The position numbers and the translations under genes are program-made. Shown here in pieces: positions 20,528-28,634 of a DNA stretch of 64,000 nt. The stretch is from Cladopsammia gracilis (Eukaryota; Cnidaria; Anthozoa; Scleractinia; Dendrophylliidae): contig JAJGOT010000053.1 in NCBI GenBank assembly GCA_022457155.1, forward strand, positions 248,001 through 312,000. The letters run 5' to 3'. The notes under the pieces are model-generated. The model made no database searches and had not been told where the DNA came from. It was given only the letters and a program-made list of their open reading frames with translations. Each line of letters starts with the position of its first letter. The first letter of the stretch is position 1.

Positions 20528-21258
20528 TTAGTTCCCATACCAACAGTATTTTTCCCCCATTGGCCATAAAATGGAGGAGGTTGATAAGGGTACCTACCCA
20601 CGCTTAGACGCGGTACTCCTTTTCCATCTTTAGGTCTACCCATTCTGGGTGCACCTGAACCGGTCAATTTTTTAAACGCTTCAACAGCCAGCGGAATACC
20701 GATACTTGCTAATATCGTTCCTAATAACCCTCCAGATTGTGTTTTTGTCGGCTTTATTAGTACTCGTCCTCCCGATTGAAGAGCGCTCAGAATTTCTTGT
20801 TTCTGTTTATTTGTCAGCAAATGTTTATAATCGATCAGTTGTTGAATCTTATCTGGAGGGATGAGGAAACCGCCGGTTTGACCTTTACCGCTTATCTTTT
20901 TAACAATTTGACTTGCTCCTTCACTCGCTAAACCGGCAATCGCCGATAAACCGAGTGTTTTAGCTAAAGTCGGTGCTAACGTTTTCGCTAACGGAATAAT
21001 TGCGCTCCATAGACTTCCACCTTCTCTCAATACTTTTCTAATCTGTGTTTTTGATATTTTTATCTCGACACCGCTTCCAAGCGATTTCGCTTTACTGATT
21101 CTATTGATCTGTGTAGACGTTAGCAGTAGCTCATCGTTACCGCTTGTCTGTGACTTCGCTAACCTAATTGTGATGGGGCTGCTTGTTTTATATGCTCTTG
21201 CAAGTTTTTCTTTCTGCCCTTCTGATAAACTTACTTTGTAAGGATGGTATCTTGTCAT
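20452..21258 (-). CDS. pVI-like virion core protein with adenain-type cleavage sites
   Basis: A 268-residue protein of a family that I associate with cnidarian Polintons, from memory. It shows several Gly-Gly sites of the kind cut by adenain (REGGSLW, KGQTGGFL, LQSGGRVL, TQSGGLLG). Hydrophobic amphipathic stretches are near residues 82-120 and 175-200, and the tail is Pro/Gly-rich (QPPPFYGQWG). Adenovirus pVI is processed similarly and lyses membranes, but homology is not proven. Near its 3' end an A AAA AAG heptamer (20521-20527) coincides with the opening of the protease frame in the -1 phase. It is preceded by the capsid gene and its hairpin. Confidence 0.65.
   Translation of the reverse strand: MTRYHPYKVSLSEGQKEKLARAYKTSSPITIRLAKSQTSGNDELLLTSTQINRISKAKSLGSGVEIKISKTQIRKVLREGGSLWSAIIPLAKTLAPTLAKTLGLSAIAGLASEGASQIVKKISGKGQTGGFLIPPDKIQQLIDYKHLLTNKQKQEILSALQSGGRVLIKPTKTQSGGLLGTILASIGIPLAVEAFKKLTGSGAPRMGRPKDGKGVPRLSVGRYPYQPPPFYGQWGKNTVGMGTKKKGKGLLLGPNSPFNSIPLVGALL
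20521..20527 (-). promoter_or_regulatory. Candidate -1 slippery heptamer A AAA AAG
   Basis: The heptamer is in the correct phase in the core-protein frame. The -1 frame (protease) has a stop codon immediately upstream, so it opens right at this point. Only a weak downstream stem is visible. That makes it less certain than the integrase signal. Confidence 0.4.
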
Positions 21259-21287
21259 TTTGTATTTAGTATTGTAAAATACAAAAT
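21257..21287 (-). terminator. 3' hairpin after major capsid gene
   Basis: Arms ATTTTGTATTT and AAATACAAAAT form a perfect 11-bp stem with a 9-nt loop. It begins 22 nt past the capsid stop and touches the ATG of the next gene. Confidence 0.6.
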
Positions 21288-21309
21288 TGTTTTTAAAATG
21301 AATTTACGT

Positions 21310-22596
21310 TTACGCGATGACCAACTCATTTCCAACCTTATCTATTTTTATCAGCTGATCATACAAAACTATCGCATGTACGTTAAAGTTTGCAGTTGCA
21401 TCTGCTGTCAATGTATATCTGAATAATAACTGTTTGGGATCTCTTGTTATCTTTTCATCTTGACAAGTCAGATCGAAATAGATCAGACCGTAGAGAGAGC
21501 TGTAATTGGCGAAATTCAGCTGTGTCCCGCTGTTTACATCAGTTTTCCTCATTGTGTAAGACGCTACATCGTTTAATATTCTTATCTTACTTTCAGCATT
21601 ATATTGTGTATCCGGGAAATAAAGCCCATTTCCATACTCTAATTTGCAAGTTGCCAGCGATGAGTTATTATCCGCAGCATTTAATTTGAACGTGTCCATA
21701 AGATAAGGGTTATCTTCTGCATTATCATTATTAGGTGGAGCGGCTCTTTTCAGATAAACGAAAACATGTTTAACATTATCAATACCAGCGCTTATTTGAA
21801 AAAATCCTGATGTTAGTGTAGGAGGTGATTTTGCATACTTCTCCCTTAAATAGTTCCATTGTTTTTCTTTCAAAAAAGAGTTGACAAAATTTGTCGAAAT
21901 CGAAAGTTTGGGTGTTATTCTAGGAACCCAAAGCAAAAACCTATTCACAACAACTCTTCCCTCATCAACACCGTTAGCCATGTGAATCAGCTCGCTATCG
22001 TTTTGAAGCTCAATCTCGAATTGTAGCTGCATAGGTACAAGCATCTTATCTTCCAACTCTTCGAAAAAGGAAAAACGATACAGAGGTATAATCGTATTAA
22101 TGTTTTTAGCGCCACCGTTACCATTGTTTTGAACCGCTTGTGTTTGTACCCGCCTCGCTTCAAATCCTGCATTCGTATTAGCGGTTGTTGCATCCGTATC
22201 CAGATACCAGAAACTGTTTTTTGCTGTCGATCTGTTGAAGTCATCAGAGTATTCCAACAAATTTTTAACAAAAGTAACTTTATGTAGATTATCAGTATCA
22301 TAAATTATCTTATTCGAAGATCTAATCGTCATATGCTTAATTAATGAATGAGCACCGTTAAGAACTGTTATTCTATCAGCTGCCGCATAACCGGCACCGT
22401 CTGCTAATTTTTGTAACTGAAATTGTACTTCAAAATAAGCATTATACCAGTCATAATACGACGACCTGTCATTAATTGTGAATATATAACCACCTTTATC
22501 TTGTTGTTCTCCAATGGCTGGAGCTCTAATCAAACTATCCAGTTGAAATCTTACCAATTGATTTTTTCGTAAATTTTCACTCGCTCGGAAAGCCAT
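21310..22596 (-). CDS. Major capsid protein (double jelly-roll)
   Basis: A 428-residue protein that builds the icosahedral shell. The beta-rich sequence (for example YDWYNAYFEVQFQLQKL, HSLIKHMTIRSSNKIIYDT, YSSLYGLIYFDLTC) and the position next to pVI-like, protease and minor capsid genes match the cnidarian Polinton major capsid family, which has the double-jelly-roll fold of adenovirus hexon and PRD1 P3. The family assignment is from memory of related sequences; the fold is not provable by eye. The frame is intact. Only 18 nt separate its ATG from the stop codon of the upstream gene. Confidence 0.85.
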   Translation of the reverse strand: MAFRASENLRKNQLVRFQLDSLIRAPAIGEQQDKGGYIFTINDRSSYYDWYNAYFEVQFQLQKLADGAGYAAADRITVLNGAHSLIKHMTIRSSNKIIYDTDNLHKVTFVKNLLEYSDDFNRSTAKNSFWYLDTDATTANTNAGFEARRVQTQAVQNNGNGGAKNINTIIPLYRFSFFEELEDKMLVPMQLQFEIELQNDSELIHMANGVDEGRVVVNRFLLWVPRITPKLSISTNFVNSFLKEKQWNYLREKYAKSPPTLTSGFFQISAGIDNVKHVFVYLKRAAPPNNDNAEDNPYLMDTFKLNAADNNSSLATCKLEYGNGLYFPDTQYNAESKIRILNDVASYTMRKTDVNSGTQLNFANYSSLYGLIYFDLTCQDEKITRDPKQLLFRYTLTADATANFNVHAIVLYDQLIKIDKVGNELVIA

Positions 22597-22614
22597 TTGT
22601 TTTTATTATAGATT

Positions 22615-23013
22615 TTATTTTTTTCTTTTTATACCGCTACCAGATATCAATCTGTTTAATATCGCATAGGTATCTTCTTGTTGTTTTTGTAACGGTCTAC
22701 TACCAACGGAAGAACTACTAGTACTAGTCGCACTAGTAGTTGCTTTAGGAGATATTCTCATTTTACCTAGTTTTTTCATTAACAGATCACCAGATTTTTC
22801 AACTGCTTTTTTACCTAGTTTTTCGCCAGCATGAGAAATTCCTGCTTCCAACGCTTTTTTCGCAATAGGTTTCGCGAATTTTTTGAAAACTGCTGATGCG
22901 ACAGCTTTCATCGGTTTAAAAATATTATCGATAATGACGCCTGTTCCTTTGTGCTTGTAAACATGTCTACCCATCTTCGGGTTATAATAACGAGTAAATT
23001 CATAAGTTTTCAT
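22615..23013 (-). CDS. Small basic virion-associated protein, function unknown
   Basis: 132 residues, rich in Lys and Ala, with an N-terminal YNPKMGRHVYKHKGTG segment, a helical Ala/Lys centre (residues 35-95), a Ser/Thr-rich linker and a C-terminal LNRLISGSGIKRKK. The GSG near the end resembles an adenain cut site. It lies between the minor and major capsid genes, so a core or DNA-condensing role like adenovirus pVII or pX is plausible but inferred. Confidence 0.6.
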   Translation of the reverse strand: MKTYEFTRYYNPKMGRHVYKHKGTGVIIDNIFKPMKAVASAVFKKFAKPIAKKALEAGISHAGEKLGKKAVEKSGDLLMKKLGKMRISPKATTSATSTSSSSVGSRPLQKQQEDTYAILNRLISGSGIKRKK

Positions 23014-23030
23014 TTTATTACATTACTATA

Positions 23031-23789
23031 TTATATTCTTTTTAAAATTAATGAGAAAGCTGTATCGGCTCCATTTAGGTTGACCTTTCTTCTTTTTCCG
23101 TCCGTGATACGGATTCGGATACTGTCTATTGTGTTTTTATTCACAGGGTTATATGTTACTCTCTTTGGTTCAAGAGTAAAACTATAAGATGGTCGCAGAA
23201 CAGATGTTGAAAAGGAATAAATGATATCGGTAGCTTCGCCATCAACAAGCGATTTATTTGTCAGATCACAATGAACGTTCAAAATATCTGTATCTTGAGA
23301 CAGATTTGGAACTCGGGGGCCGATATTTATCTGTTCCTTCAGAACTTTTTTATCAAAACCGATCAGTTCGTTAAAGTTACTCTGTGTTAGATCGAGTTGA
23401 TAATTTTCTTTCAGCGTTATTGTTACTCTAAAAGTTGTGGTATTAAAAACCAGGCTGATCGGAAACTCATCGTCTTTTCTAGGTTGTTTTATGACAGTTT
23501 CTTTTTGAATATGTAGATTAATATCTTCATAATCCCAAACACCGCCTGGAAAAGAAATATCAGAAAAAGTTTTTCCACCATCAGAGCTGTATCTGATCAA
23601 CTGATTAGCGTATTTAGCATTAATATTGAACCATGTAAAGCTCATATTGATAATTCTGTTAAGACCGATAACATATTGCTCATTCGGGTCCAAAACAATT
23701 GCTTCAGTAAAATTTGTTGTGAAATCTTCAGGTTTGTTGTTGGCTTGTGTTTTGACAGAATATGATGATAACACTATTTCTCTATCCAT
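23031..23789 (-). CDS. Minor capsid (penton-like) protein
   Basis: 252 residues, beta-rich, beginning MDREIVLSSYSVKTQ and containing YVIGLNRIINMSFTWFNI, FPGGVWDYEDINLHI and LNVHCDLTNKSL. In Polintons and virophages the single-jelly-roll penton is coded beside the major capsid gene and forms the vertices. Assignment rests on position, length and resemblance to that family. The frame is intact. A weak 5-bp hairpin (23790-23802) sits just before its ATG. Confidence 0.75.
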   Translation of the reverse strand: MDREIVLSSYSVKTQANNKPEDFTTNFTEAIVLDPNEQYVIGLNRIINMSFTWFNINAKYANQLIRYSSDGGKTFSDISFPGGVWDYEDINLHIQKETVIKQPRKDDEFPISLVFNTTTFRVTITLKENYQLDLTQSNFNELIGFDKKVLKEQINIGPRVPNLSQDTDILNVHCDLTNKSLVDGEATDIIYSFSTSVLRPSYSFTLEPKRVTYNPVNKNTIDSIRIRITDGKRRKVNLNGADTAFSLILKRI

Positions 23790-23814
23790 ACTATTTTATA
23801 GTGGTGATATTATT

Positions 23815-24676
23815 TTAATATTTAAAATATTTCTTATAAATCTGTTCAGCCTGCCTTTTATCGATTAGCGATGATTTCAAAAGTTCGTCTAAAATTGTAA
23901 CTCCGGTATTACGCATCTCGATATTTGTATTACCGGCTATAATTTCACCTATTATCAGTTCAAGTTTTTTGACAAGTTCTTTAGGATTGCTGAAAAATAT
24001 TAGGTTTCTCCCAAGCCCTTTACCGGTCTTTTTTAATTTATCTCTTCTCACCGTAATTACGGAACTTTCTCGTTGCAGTCGCTCTCTTTGTTCTTTGAGA
24101 TTTTCCTTTTCTGTAGAATCTTCTAATTTATTGATTAAAGTCGTTAATTTTCGTTTTTCTTTTCCTAGATCTTTTACTGCGCTATCATATGCTTCAAGCG
24201 TCTCTTCTGGTGATTCTTCGGTAGTTTCAATAATAGGCAAACCGTATTTTTCAAATATTTCTTTTTCTTCCAGAGCTCTTTGTTGTCTTATTTTCATATA
24301 TTGACCCGGTGAATATAACGGTGGTGGTGAATCTGCAATATGGCAGCGGTGGTTGTTTCTCTTGTTCTGGTAAAACCTCTTCACCAAAATCGATTAAACC
24401 TTCTACATCCATCTCTTCATATGGATCTACTTCTGGATAATAATCAATATCTTTAGCACTTTGCTTTTTCTTCTTTGGTCTTGTTGATGTTGGTGTTGAT
24501 ACCGGTAAATTACTAACATCTAATTTTGATGTTATCGGCTTAAATATTTTTTCATAAGCCAATTGACTTGTCTCTTCGCCTAATTTTTTCTTTGTTAGCG
24601 TTTCATGAACAAAATTAATCTTATTCCCCAACTTAGTTTGTTGTTTTGCAAGTTCTTTCCACTTAATTAAACTCAT
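23815..24676 (-). pseudogene. Uncharacterised Polinton protein, broken by a frameshift
   Basis: Two minus-strand frames overlap here. The first starts at ATG 24676 (MSLIKWKELAKQQTKLG) and has an acidic, Pro-rich middle (DIDYYPEVDPYEEMDVEGL). The second ends at 23815 with a helical C-terminus (KELVKKLELIIGEIIAGNT, KYFKY). Similar cnidarian proteins, from memory, carry both halves in one chain of roughly 290 residues. The frames differ by +1, and the junction lies near 24320-24330 with no convincing slippery site, so a one-base insertion is most likely. Function unknown; it sits at the head of the virion gene cluster. Confidence 0.6.
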
Positions 24677-24725
24677 TTTATTACTATTATTCGATTTTAA
24701 ATTTTATAATTGTTATTTCAGTAAG
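24677..24725. promoter_or_regulatory. 49-bp divergent promoter region
   Basis: All genes to the left read leftward and all genes to the right read rightward from this AT-rich gap, which includes the TTTTAAATTTTATAATTG stretch. It must hold start signals for both the virion cluster and the ATPase/fibre cluster. Confidence 0.55.
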
Positions 24726-25361
24726 ATGAAGTTTATAAACTATGATGTGGATGATATGGTTACGAGCTACAAGCAGCGACAACCTTTCATGCCAGAACAG
24801 AATTTCAGAATGTTGATTTGTGGCCCTTCAGGTTCTGGAAAAACAAATCTTTTGCTAGATATGATTATTCGTTTATTGTTTTTTGACAAGGCTTATCTGT
24901 ATGCGAAAAATTTAGATCAATCTAAATATCAGTTCTTATTACGAGAATTTAAACCGATTAGTGAAGAAGCAGGTTTTGATGTTATAGAAGCAAGTAACGA
25001 TTATATTATACCGGTTTCTGAATTAACGGACGAGAACCAAAAAATAGTTATATTCGATGATTTTGTTTGTGAAAAGAACCAAGATCCGTTGATTGATTAT
25101 TTTATCAATGGCAGACATAAAAATTGTAGCGTTATCTATCTTTCACAAAGTTATTATAAAACACCAAAAGATATACGTCTAAACTGTTCACATTTTTGTA
25201 TTTTTGAATTTCCAAGCAATAACGAAGTTTCTATGTTTTGTCGTGAAAATAATGTTGATAAAAATCAATATGAAATGGCTACAAAAGATCCATATTCTTT
25301 TCTATATATTGACAAACCAAAGAAAAGAATATTAAAAAATTTTAATGAAAATATAATCTAA
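24726..25361 (+). CDS. FtsK/HerA-type genome packaging ATPase (A32-like)
   Basis: 211 residues. Walker A is GPSGSGKT (residues 33-40), Walker B is KIVIFDDF (about 105-112), and a Gln-containing sensor motif follows in VIYLSQSYYKTP. This is the compact A32-like ATPase that pumps DNA into Polinton, adenovirus-like and giant-virus capsids. The stop codon is one nucleotide from the next ATG, so the two genes are tightly linked. The frame is intact. Confidence 0.9.
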   Translation: MKFINYDVDDMVTSYKQRQPFMPEQNFRMLICGPSGSGKTNLLLDMIIRLLFFDKAYLYAKNLDQSKYQFLLREFKPISEEAGFDVIEASNDYIIPVSELTDENQKIVIFDDFVCEKNQDPLIDYFINGRHKNCSVIYLSQSYYKTPKDIRLNCSHFCIFEFPSNNEVSMFCRENNVDKNQYEMATKDPYSFLYIDKPKKRILKNFNENII

Positions 25362-25362
25362 A

Positions 25363-27153
25363 ATGAGCTATTCAAATGGGCTATTATCAGACAACATAAG
25401 TATAGCACCTAAAACGGGAGGAAAACAAGGGCCGCAAGGATTACCGGGTGTCGGTTTTAAATTAACGTCTTCGGGTGATTACGATATTCAAAACAAAAGA
25501 TTGGTGAATGTCGGTGAACCGGTAAATTTAAAGGATGTAACGAACTGGGGTACCGCTAAAACACACTTTCTGAACTTGGATGGATCGACTCATATGACCG
25601 GTGATCTAGATCTTCGAGGAAATAAAATCATTCTTCCCGGAGAGATCGACATGAATAGAAAACTTATCACAAATATGGACACGGATGAAGATAACGATTT
25701 ATGCGCTGTCAATATGGTAACTCTGAAAAAATTTCATCCTAACGCTCCTGAACCAACGCATGAGGTTGTGAAAAATATCGATCTGAAAGAACGTTTCAAT
25801 GTTGTTCAATCGAAACAACAGACTTATCACGATTTAGGAGCAAATTATAACAATCTTGTCTCTTACAACGATGTTAGGAATATTTTCTTATCTCGAAAAG
25901 AGACGTTTCCGATGGAGACTAGTTTGGATATGGGAAACAATACGGTTTATAATGTAAAGGACCCGACGGTTGCCGACCAAGGGGCCAATAAAAGATACGT
26001 GGATCATATAATTTCCGGTAAATTGAGTAATCCGTCCGGTGAAGATTTCGATATGTCGAACCATAAGATTACCAATCTCGGTGATCCGCAAAATAATTCC
26101 GACGCATGTAATAAATCTTACGTTGATGGTGCTGATAAAAAGCTTAATCTCATGATAGGGGATGTGGTAGTTCATACGAACGAGGTAGAAAATAAGCTCA
26201 AAAAATATATCGATGAATCGCATATTAGTACTTCGGAAGATATGAAAGATGAATTCCGATACATAATGGAAAATGTTGACGAAAGTTCTTCCGAGCATGA
26301 TATAACCGTCACCGGTATAGTCGATTTGGCAGAGTCGCCGCATACGCTAAACAAAAAAGTTTACAGTCTTTTATTACACAAGCATCTACTAAATAGCTAC
26401 GCTTCAAGAATCGGTTTTAATATGTATAAATTACCAAAGGGAGAATATACCGTTTGTATCGAATTTATTCCACCTACGATTAGTGGTGTCAGTGTCGATG
26501 TTCAATCAGCTTCTATAAATATAAATAAACAATCGACGAAAATTTTTACGAATTACAGTAGAAGTATTATCAATCTGCATAAGTGGGAAATTTCACCGCC
26601 GGAGTATATAAGGGTCGATTTAAAATGTAGCGGTTCGCCAACATCGGCTTCGCAAGCTCAAGCTTATCTAGTGATATACGGAATAAAAGGAAACCATTCA
26701 GATGTTCCATCTAGTGTTTACGATTCTCCTTATTTTTTTGTGAATCGTAAAATGGTTATGCAGACTACTCTCGATATGAACAAACACACAATTATCAATT
26801 CGCCATCGTTAAGCCTTAGCGGTGGAGGTGCGTTTGTAATTTATGGTCTTTATGAGAGAACTGCGAATCAGTCCTATACTCTATTTTCAGGAGATGAATA
26901 TGCTATGGTTCCGGTCAAGAGTAAAATTGTAAAATGTTGCGTTAACATTCTCGATACGCTCGAAACGTACCCTCATATCGCCGTGTTGATAAACAATGTA
27001 GTAGGAAGAGGAGGGGGTGGTAAGAAGCAGGTCTCTCACTTGTCCAACGATATCGTTCTGGAAGAATGTGATTTATTTCGTGTGAGAATACAAAGTTTAC
27101 AAGGAACTACCATCAATAAATGTTTGGTAAGTGTGTGGCTTGAGACGATATGA
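25363..27153 (+). CDS. Phage tail-fibre-like receptor-binding protein with collagen-like segment
   Basis: 596 residues. A short collagen-like stretch (GKQGPQGLPG, ~19-28) is followed by at least five copies of a tail-fibre repeat of the form D-M-x4-I/V-x-N-x-x-x-P...D-A-x-N-x-x-Y-V-D, for example DMSNHKITNLGDPQNN followed by DACNKSYVD. One late copy lies near residue 470 (DMNKHTIINS). The C-terminus is a compact beta-rich head. This design is typical of bacteriophage tail fibres and trimeric fibres, and suggests a spike for host attachment. Binding target unknown. It starts 1 nt after the ATPase gene. Confidence 0.75.
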   Translation: MSYSNGLLSDNISIAPKTGGKQGPQGLPGVGFKLTSSGDYDIQNKRLVNVGEPVNLKDVTNWGTAKTHFLNLDGSTHMTGDLDLRGNKIILPGEIDMNRKLITNMDTDEDNDLCAVNMVTLKKFHPNAPEPTHEVVKNIDLKERFNVVQSKQQTYHDLGANYNNLVSYNDVRNIFLSRKETFPMETSLDMGNNTVYNVKDPTVADQGANKRYVDHIISGKLSNPSGEDFDMSNHKITNLGDPQNNSDACNKSYVDGADKKLNLMIGDVVVHTNEVENKLKKYIDESHISTSEDMKDEFRYIMENVDESSSEHDITVTGIVDLAESPHTLNKKVYSLLLHKHLLNSYASRIGFNMYKLPKGEYTVCIEFIPPTISGVSVDVQSASININKQSTKIFTNYSRSIINLHKWEISPPEYIRVDLKCSGSPTSASQAQAYLVIYGIKGNHSDVPSSVYDSPYFFVNRKMVMQTTLDMNKHTIINSPSLSLSGGGAFVIYGLYERTANQSYTLFSGDEYAMVPVKSKIVKCCVNILDTLETYPHIAVLINNVVGRGGGGKKQVSHLSNDIVLEECDLFRVRIQSLQGTTINKCLVSVWLETI

Positions 27154-27190
27154 AAAAAGGATTAAAGAAAATATTGTGTTATATAAAACA

Positions 27191-27418
27191 ATGAATACAC
27201 AAACGAAATATTCAGAAAAGATAAAACAGATACTTCAGGTTCCAAGCGAACATCTTGGGTCATTATCATTTGACAATCTATTGTTAATGTTAGAAGAATA
27301 TGGTGAGAATCCAAAAGAGATCTTGATCAATTACATTAAAATTTACCGTTGCGCTCACAGGCTACCTGTTGAACCTGAATGTAGATATGTTTATGAAGAA
27401 TCTTCAGATGAAGAGTAA
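27191..27418 (+). CDS. Small acidic-tail protein, function unknown
   Basis: The ATG at 27191 (ACAATGAAT) gives 75 residues: MNTQTKYSEKIKQILQVP at the start, a helical middle, and an acidic tail ending EESSDEE. An in-frame ATG at 27131 overlaps the fibre gene and is less likely. A TATA-like TTATATAAAA lies just before it at 27179-27188. A strong hairpin (27437-27461) follows the stop. No family recognised. Confidence 0.55.
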   Translation: MNTQTKYSEKIKQILQVPSEHLGSLSFDNLLLMLEEYGENPKEILINYIKIYRCAHRLPVEPECRYVYEESSDEE

Positions 27419-27436
27419 AATACAGTCAAATTTAAA

Positions 27437-27461
27437 TTTATTATACGTTACGTATAATAAA
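27437..27461 (+). terminator. 3' hairpin after small acidic-protein gene
   Basis: Arms TTTATTATACG and CGTATAATAAA form a perfect 11-bp stem with a 3-nt loop, beginning 18 nt after the stop codon. Confidence 0.6.
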
Positions 27462-27532
27462 ATAGAATCTGATCTTAGAATGCTTCTACAACCTCTCTTG
27501 CGATTTCTCGACATTCTTGTAACCATTCTGGA

Positions 27533-28090
27533 GTGGTGTCATTTATAAAAGAGACAAGAATGAAAATGAATGCGATCATTTTAAAATTAGAATGTAATCT
27601 TTATAAAATGAAATACGATCTTTTTGCATTTAACCATATCGATACATCGATCGACGAGACAAAATTAATGGTGATCAAGTCCCTTTACAGTTTTTATCAC
27701 AAGAAATGGTGGTGTTATAAAAAGACTTTTAGACATCTCAAACGGATGAATCTCTTGTGTAAATTGAGTTCGTCGTCTCTTATCGCAGGCGGTACGATTG
27801 CCGGCGGAATTACGTTGAACCCAATAATTTTAGGTGTCATTTCCGGTGCAGGCTTGTTGGTCAAAACATTTACCGATTATAAAAATTATAACCGACGGAT
27901 TGAGATGAGTAAATTTGCATTTACGACATACCAGAAAGTTTTGGTTGACTTACGTTCTTGTCTGCGAGGAAAACAGTTCGATCACGAATCGTTTGTTAAC
28001 GATATGAGGTTGATCGATGAGATAATCATCGATTTATGTCCACCAATAAATAGTCGAATCGAAGATCGATATGATAAAAAATTCAAATGA
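27533..28090 (+). CDS. Polinton membrane protein, function unknown
   Basis: 185 residues. A hydrophobic Gly-rich segment (residues ~80-112: SSLIAGGTIAGGITLNPI then ILGVISGAGLLV) should span a membrane once or twice. It is flanked by basic helices; the C-terminal half (MSKFAFTTYQKVLVDLRS) is helical and polar. Similar proteins with a conserved GIAGGI/TLNP core occur in other animal Polintons, from memory. A role in entry, envelope or membrane insertion is conceivable but unproven. An alternative start is the Met at residue 10 or 12. Confidence 0.6.
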   Translation: MVSFIKETRMKMNAIILKLECNLYKMKYDLFAFNHIDTSIDETKLMVIKSLYSFYHKKWWCYKKTFRHLKRMNLLCKLSSSSLIAGGTIAGGITLNPIILGVISGAGLLVKTFTDYKNYNRRIEMSKFAFTTYQKVLVDLRSCLRGKQFDHESFVNDMRLIDEIIIDLCPPINSRIEDRYDKKFK

Positions 28091-28101
28091 ACATAAAGAT
28101 T

Positions 28102-28111
28102 TGGTATTAAA
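28102..28111 (+). promoter_or_regulatory. TGGTATTAAA motif upstream of SAP gene 1
   Basis: It lies 9-18 nt before the ATG at 28120 and matches the motif before the polymerase and the second SAP gene. Confidence 0.35.
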
Positions 28112-28119
28112 TAAATAAA

Positions 28120-28305
28120 ATGGATGATGGATGGGAAAGACCGTTGATTAATCGAACAAATTATACCTTCAAAGAATTGCGCCATTTAGCAAAAGAGAAG
28201 AAAATCAAAGGTTAGTATCTAATGCGAAAAGCTAAATTACTTTCTGCTTTAGCTGAATTAGATATATATGAACCTCTAGTAAAAGTTCGTAAAGTCACTT
28301 CATAA
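28120..28305 (+). pseudogene. SAP-domain gene interrupted by a TAG stop
   Basis: From ATG 28120 the frame encodes 31 residues up to KEKKIKG, then a TAG at 28213-28215, then continues open (YLMRKAKLLSALAELD...) to a TAA at 28303. The adjacent paralogue at 28898 has Trp (TGG) at the position of the TAG, so a single nonsense change has split the SAP DNA-binding motif. It may be a relic duplicate, or a very short peptide may still be made. Confidence 0.65.
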
Positions 28306-28321
28306 AAAAGTGCAAAACCCT

Positions 28322-28600
28322 GGTCGGGGGGTGCTCGGTTGGCTGTTTCTGTGCCTCACCGAAGTGAGGACTTTTGCCTCACCGAAGTGAGGACTTTTCC
28401 CGCTGACAAAGCGGGTGTCACCCATTTTATACCTCTGGGTGAGGTTAAGTTCTCCGAAGAGATCTTTGAGCACCCCCCTGTTATCAGTTGGGCCGAGGCT
28501 GGTTCACCAGAGCGTAGTCAACTGACTCAACTACACTGCTACCCCGTAGGTCTGACATTGCATGAACCGTAAACGGGATTCAGACAGTGGCCAACCGTCA
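28322..28600 (+). ncRNA. Candidate structured non-coding RNA (multi-hairpin, possible pseudoknot)
   Basis: A GC-richer island in the AT-rich element. An 11-bp stem (28326-28336 with 28468-28478) encloses two identical hairpins with CGAA loops (28354-28369, 28377-28392), a 6-bp hairpin (28399-28415), a 7-bp hairpin (28418-28442) and a third CGAA-loop hairpin (28451-28462). Outside lie hairpins at 28499-28510, 28514-28534, 28539-28549 and a 6-bp stem 28550-28555/28580-28585. An 8-nt CGGTTGGC/GCCAACCG match (28336-28343 with 28590-28597) would form a pseudoknot. The only open frame (28339-28572) shows no domain. No known RNA family recognised. The strand is inferred from neighbours. Confidence 0.55.
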
Positions 28601-28634
28601 CCTCCCTGAGTTCTACCAAATTACAGACTTATTA

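Noticed and set aside
24320..24330. Programmed +1 frameshift in the first virion gene
   Set aside because: No rare-codon, stop-adjacent or known +1 slippery motif is visible; a one-base insertion explains it more simply.
25888..26343. 151-residue minus-strand frame opposite the fibre gene
   Set aside because: Antisense of the fibre repeats; no independent support.
28339..28572. 77-residue open frame over the structured block
   Set aside because: No domain; it is fully explained by low stop density in a GC-rich hairpin region, and its start lies inside the closing stem.
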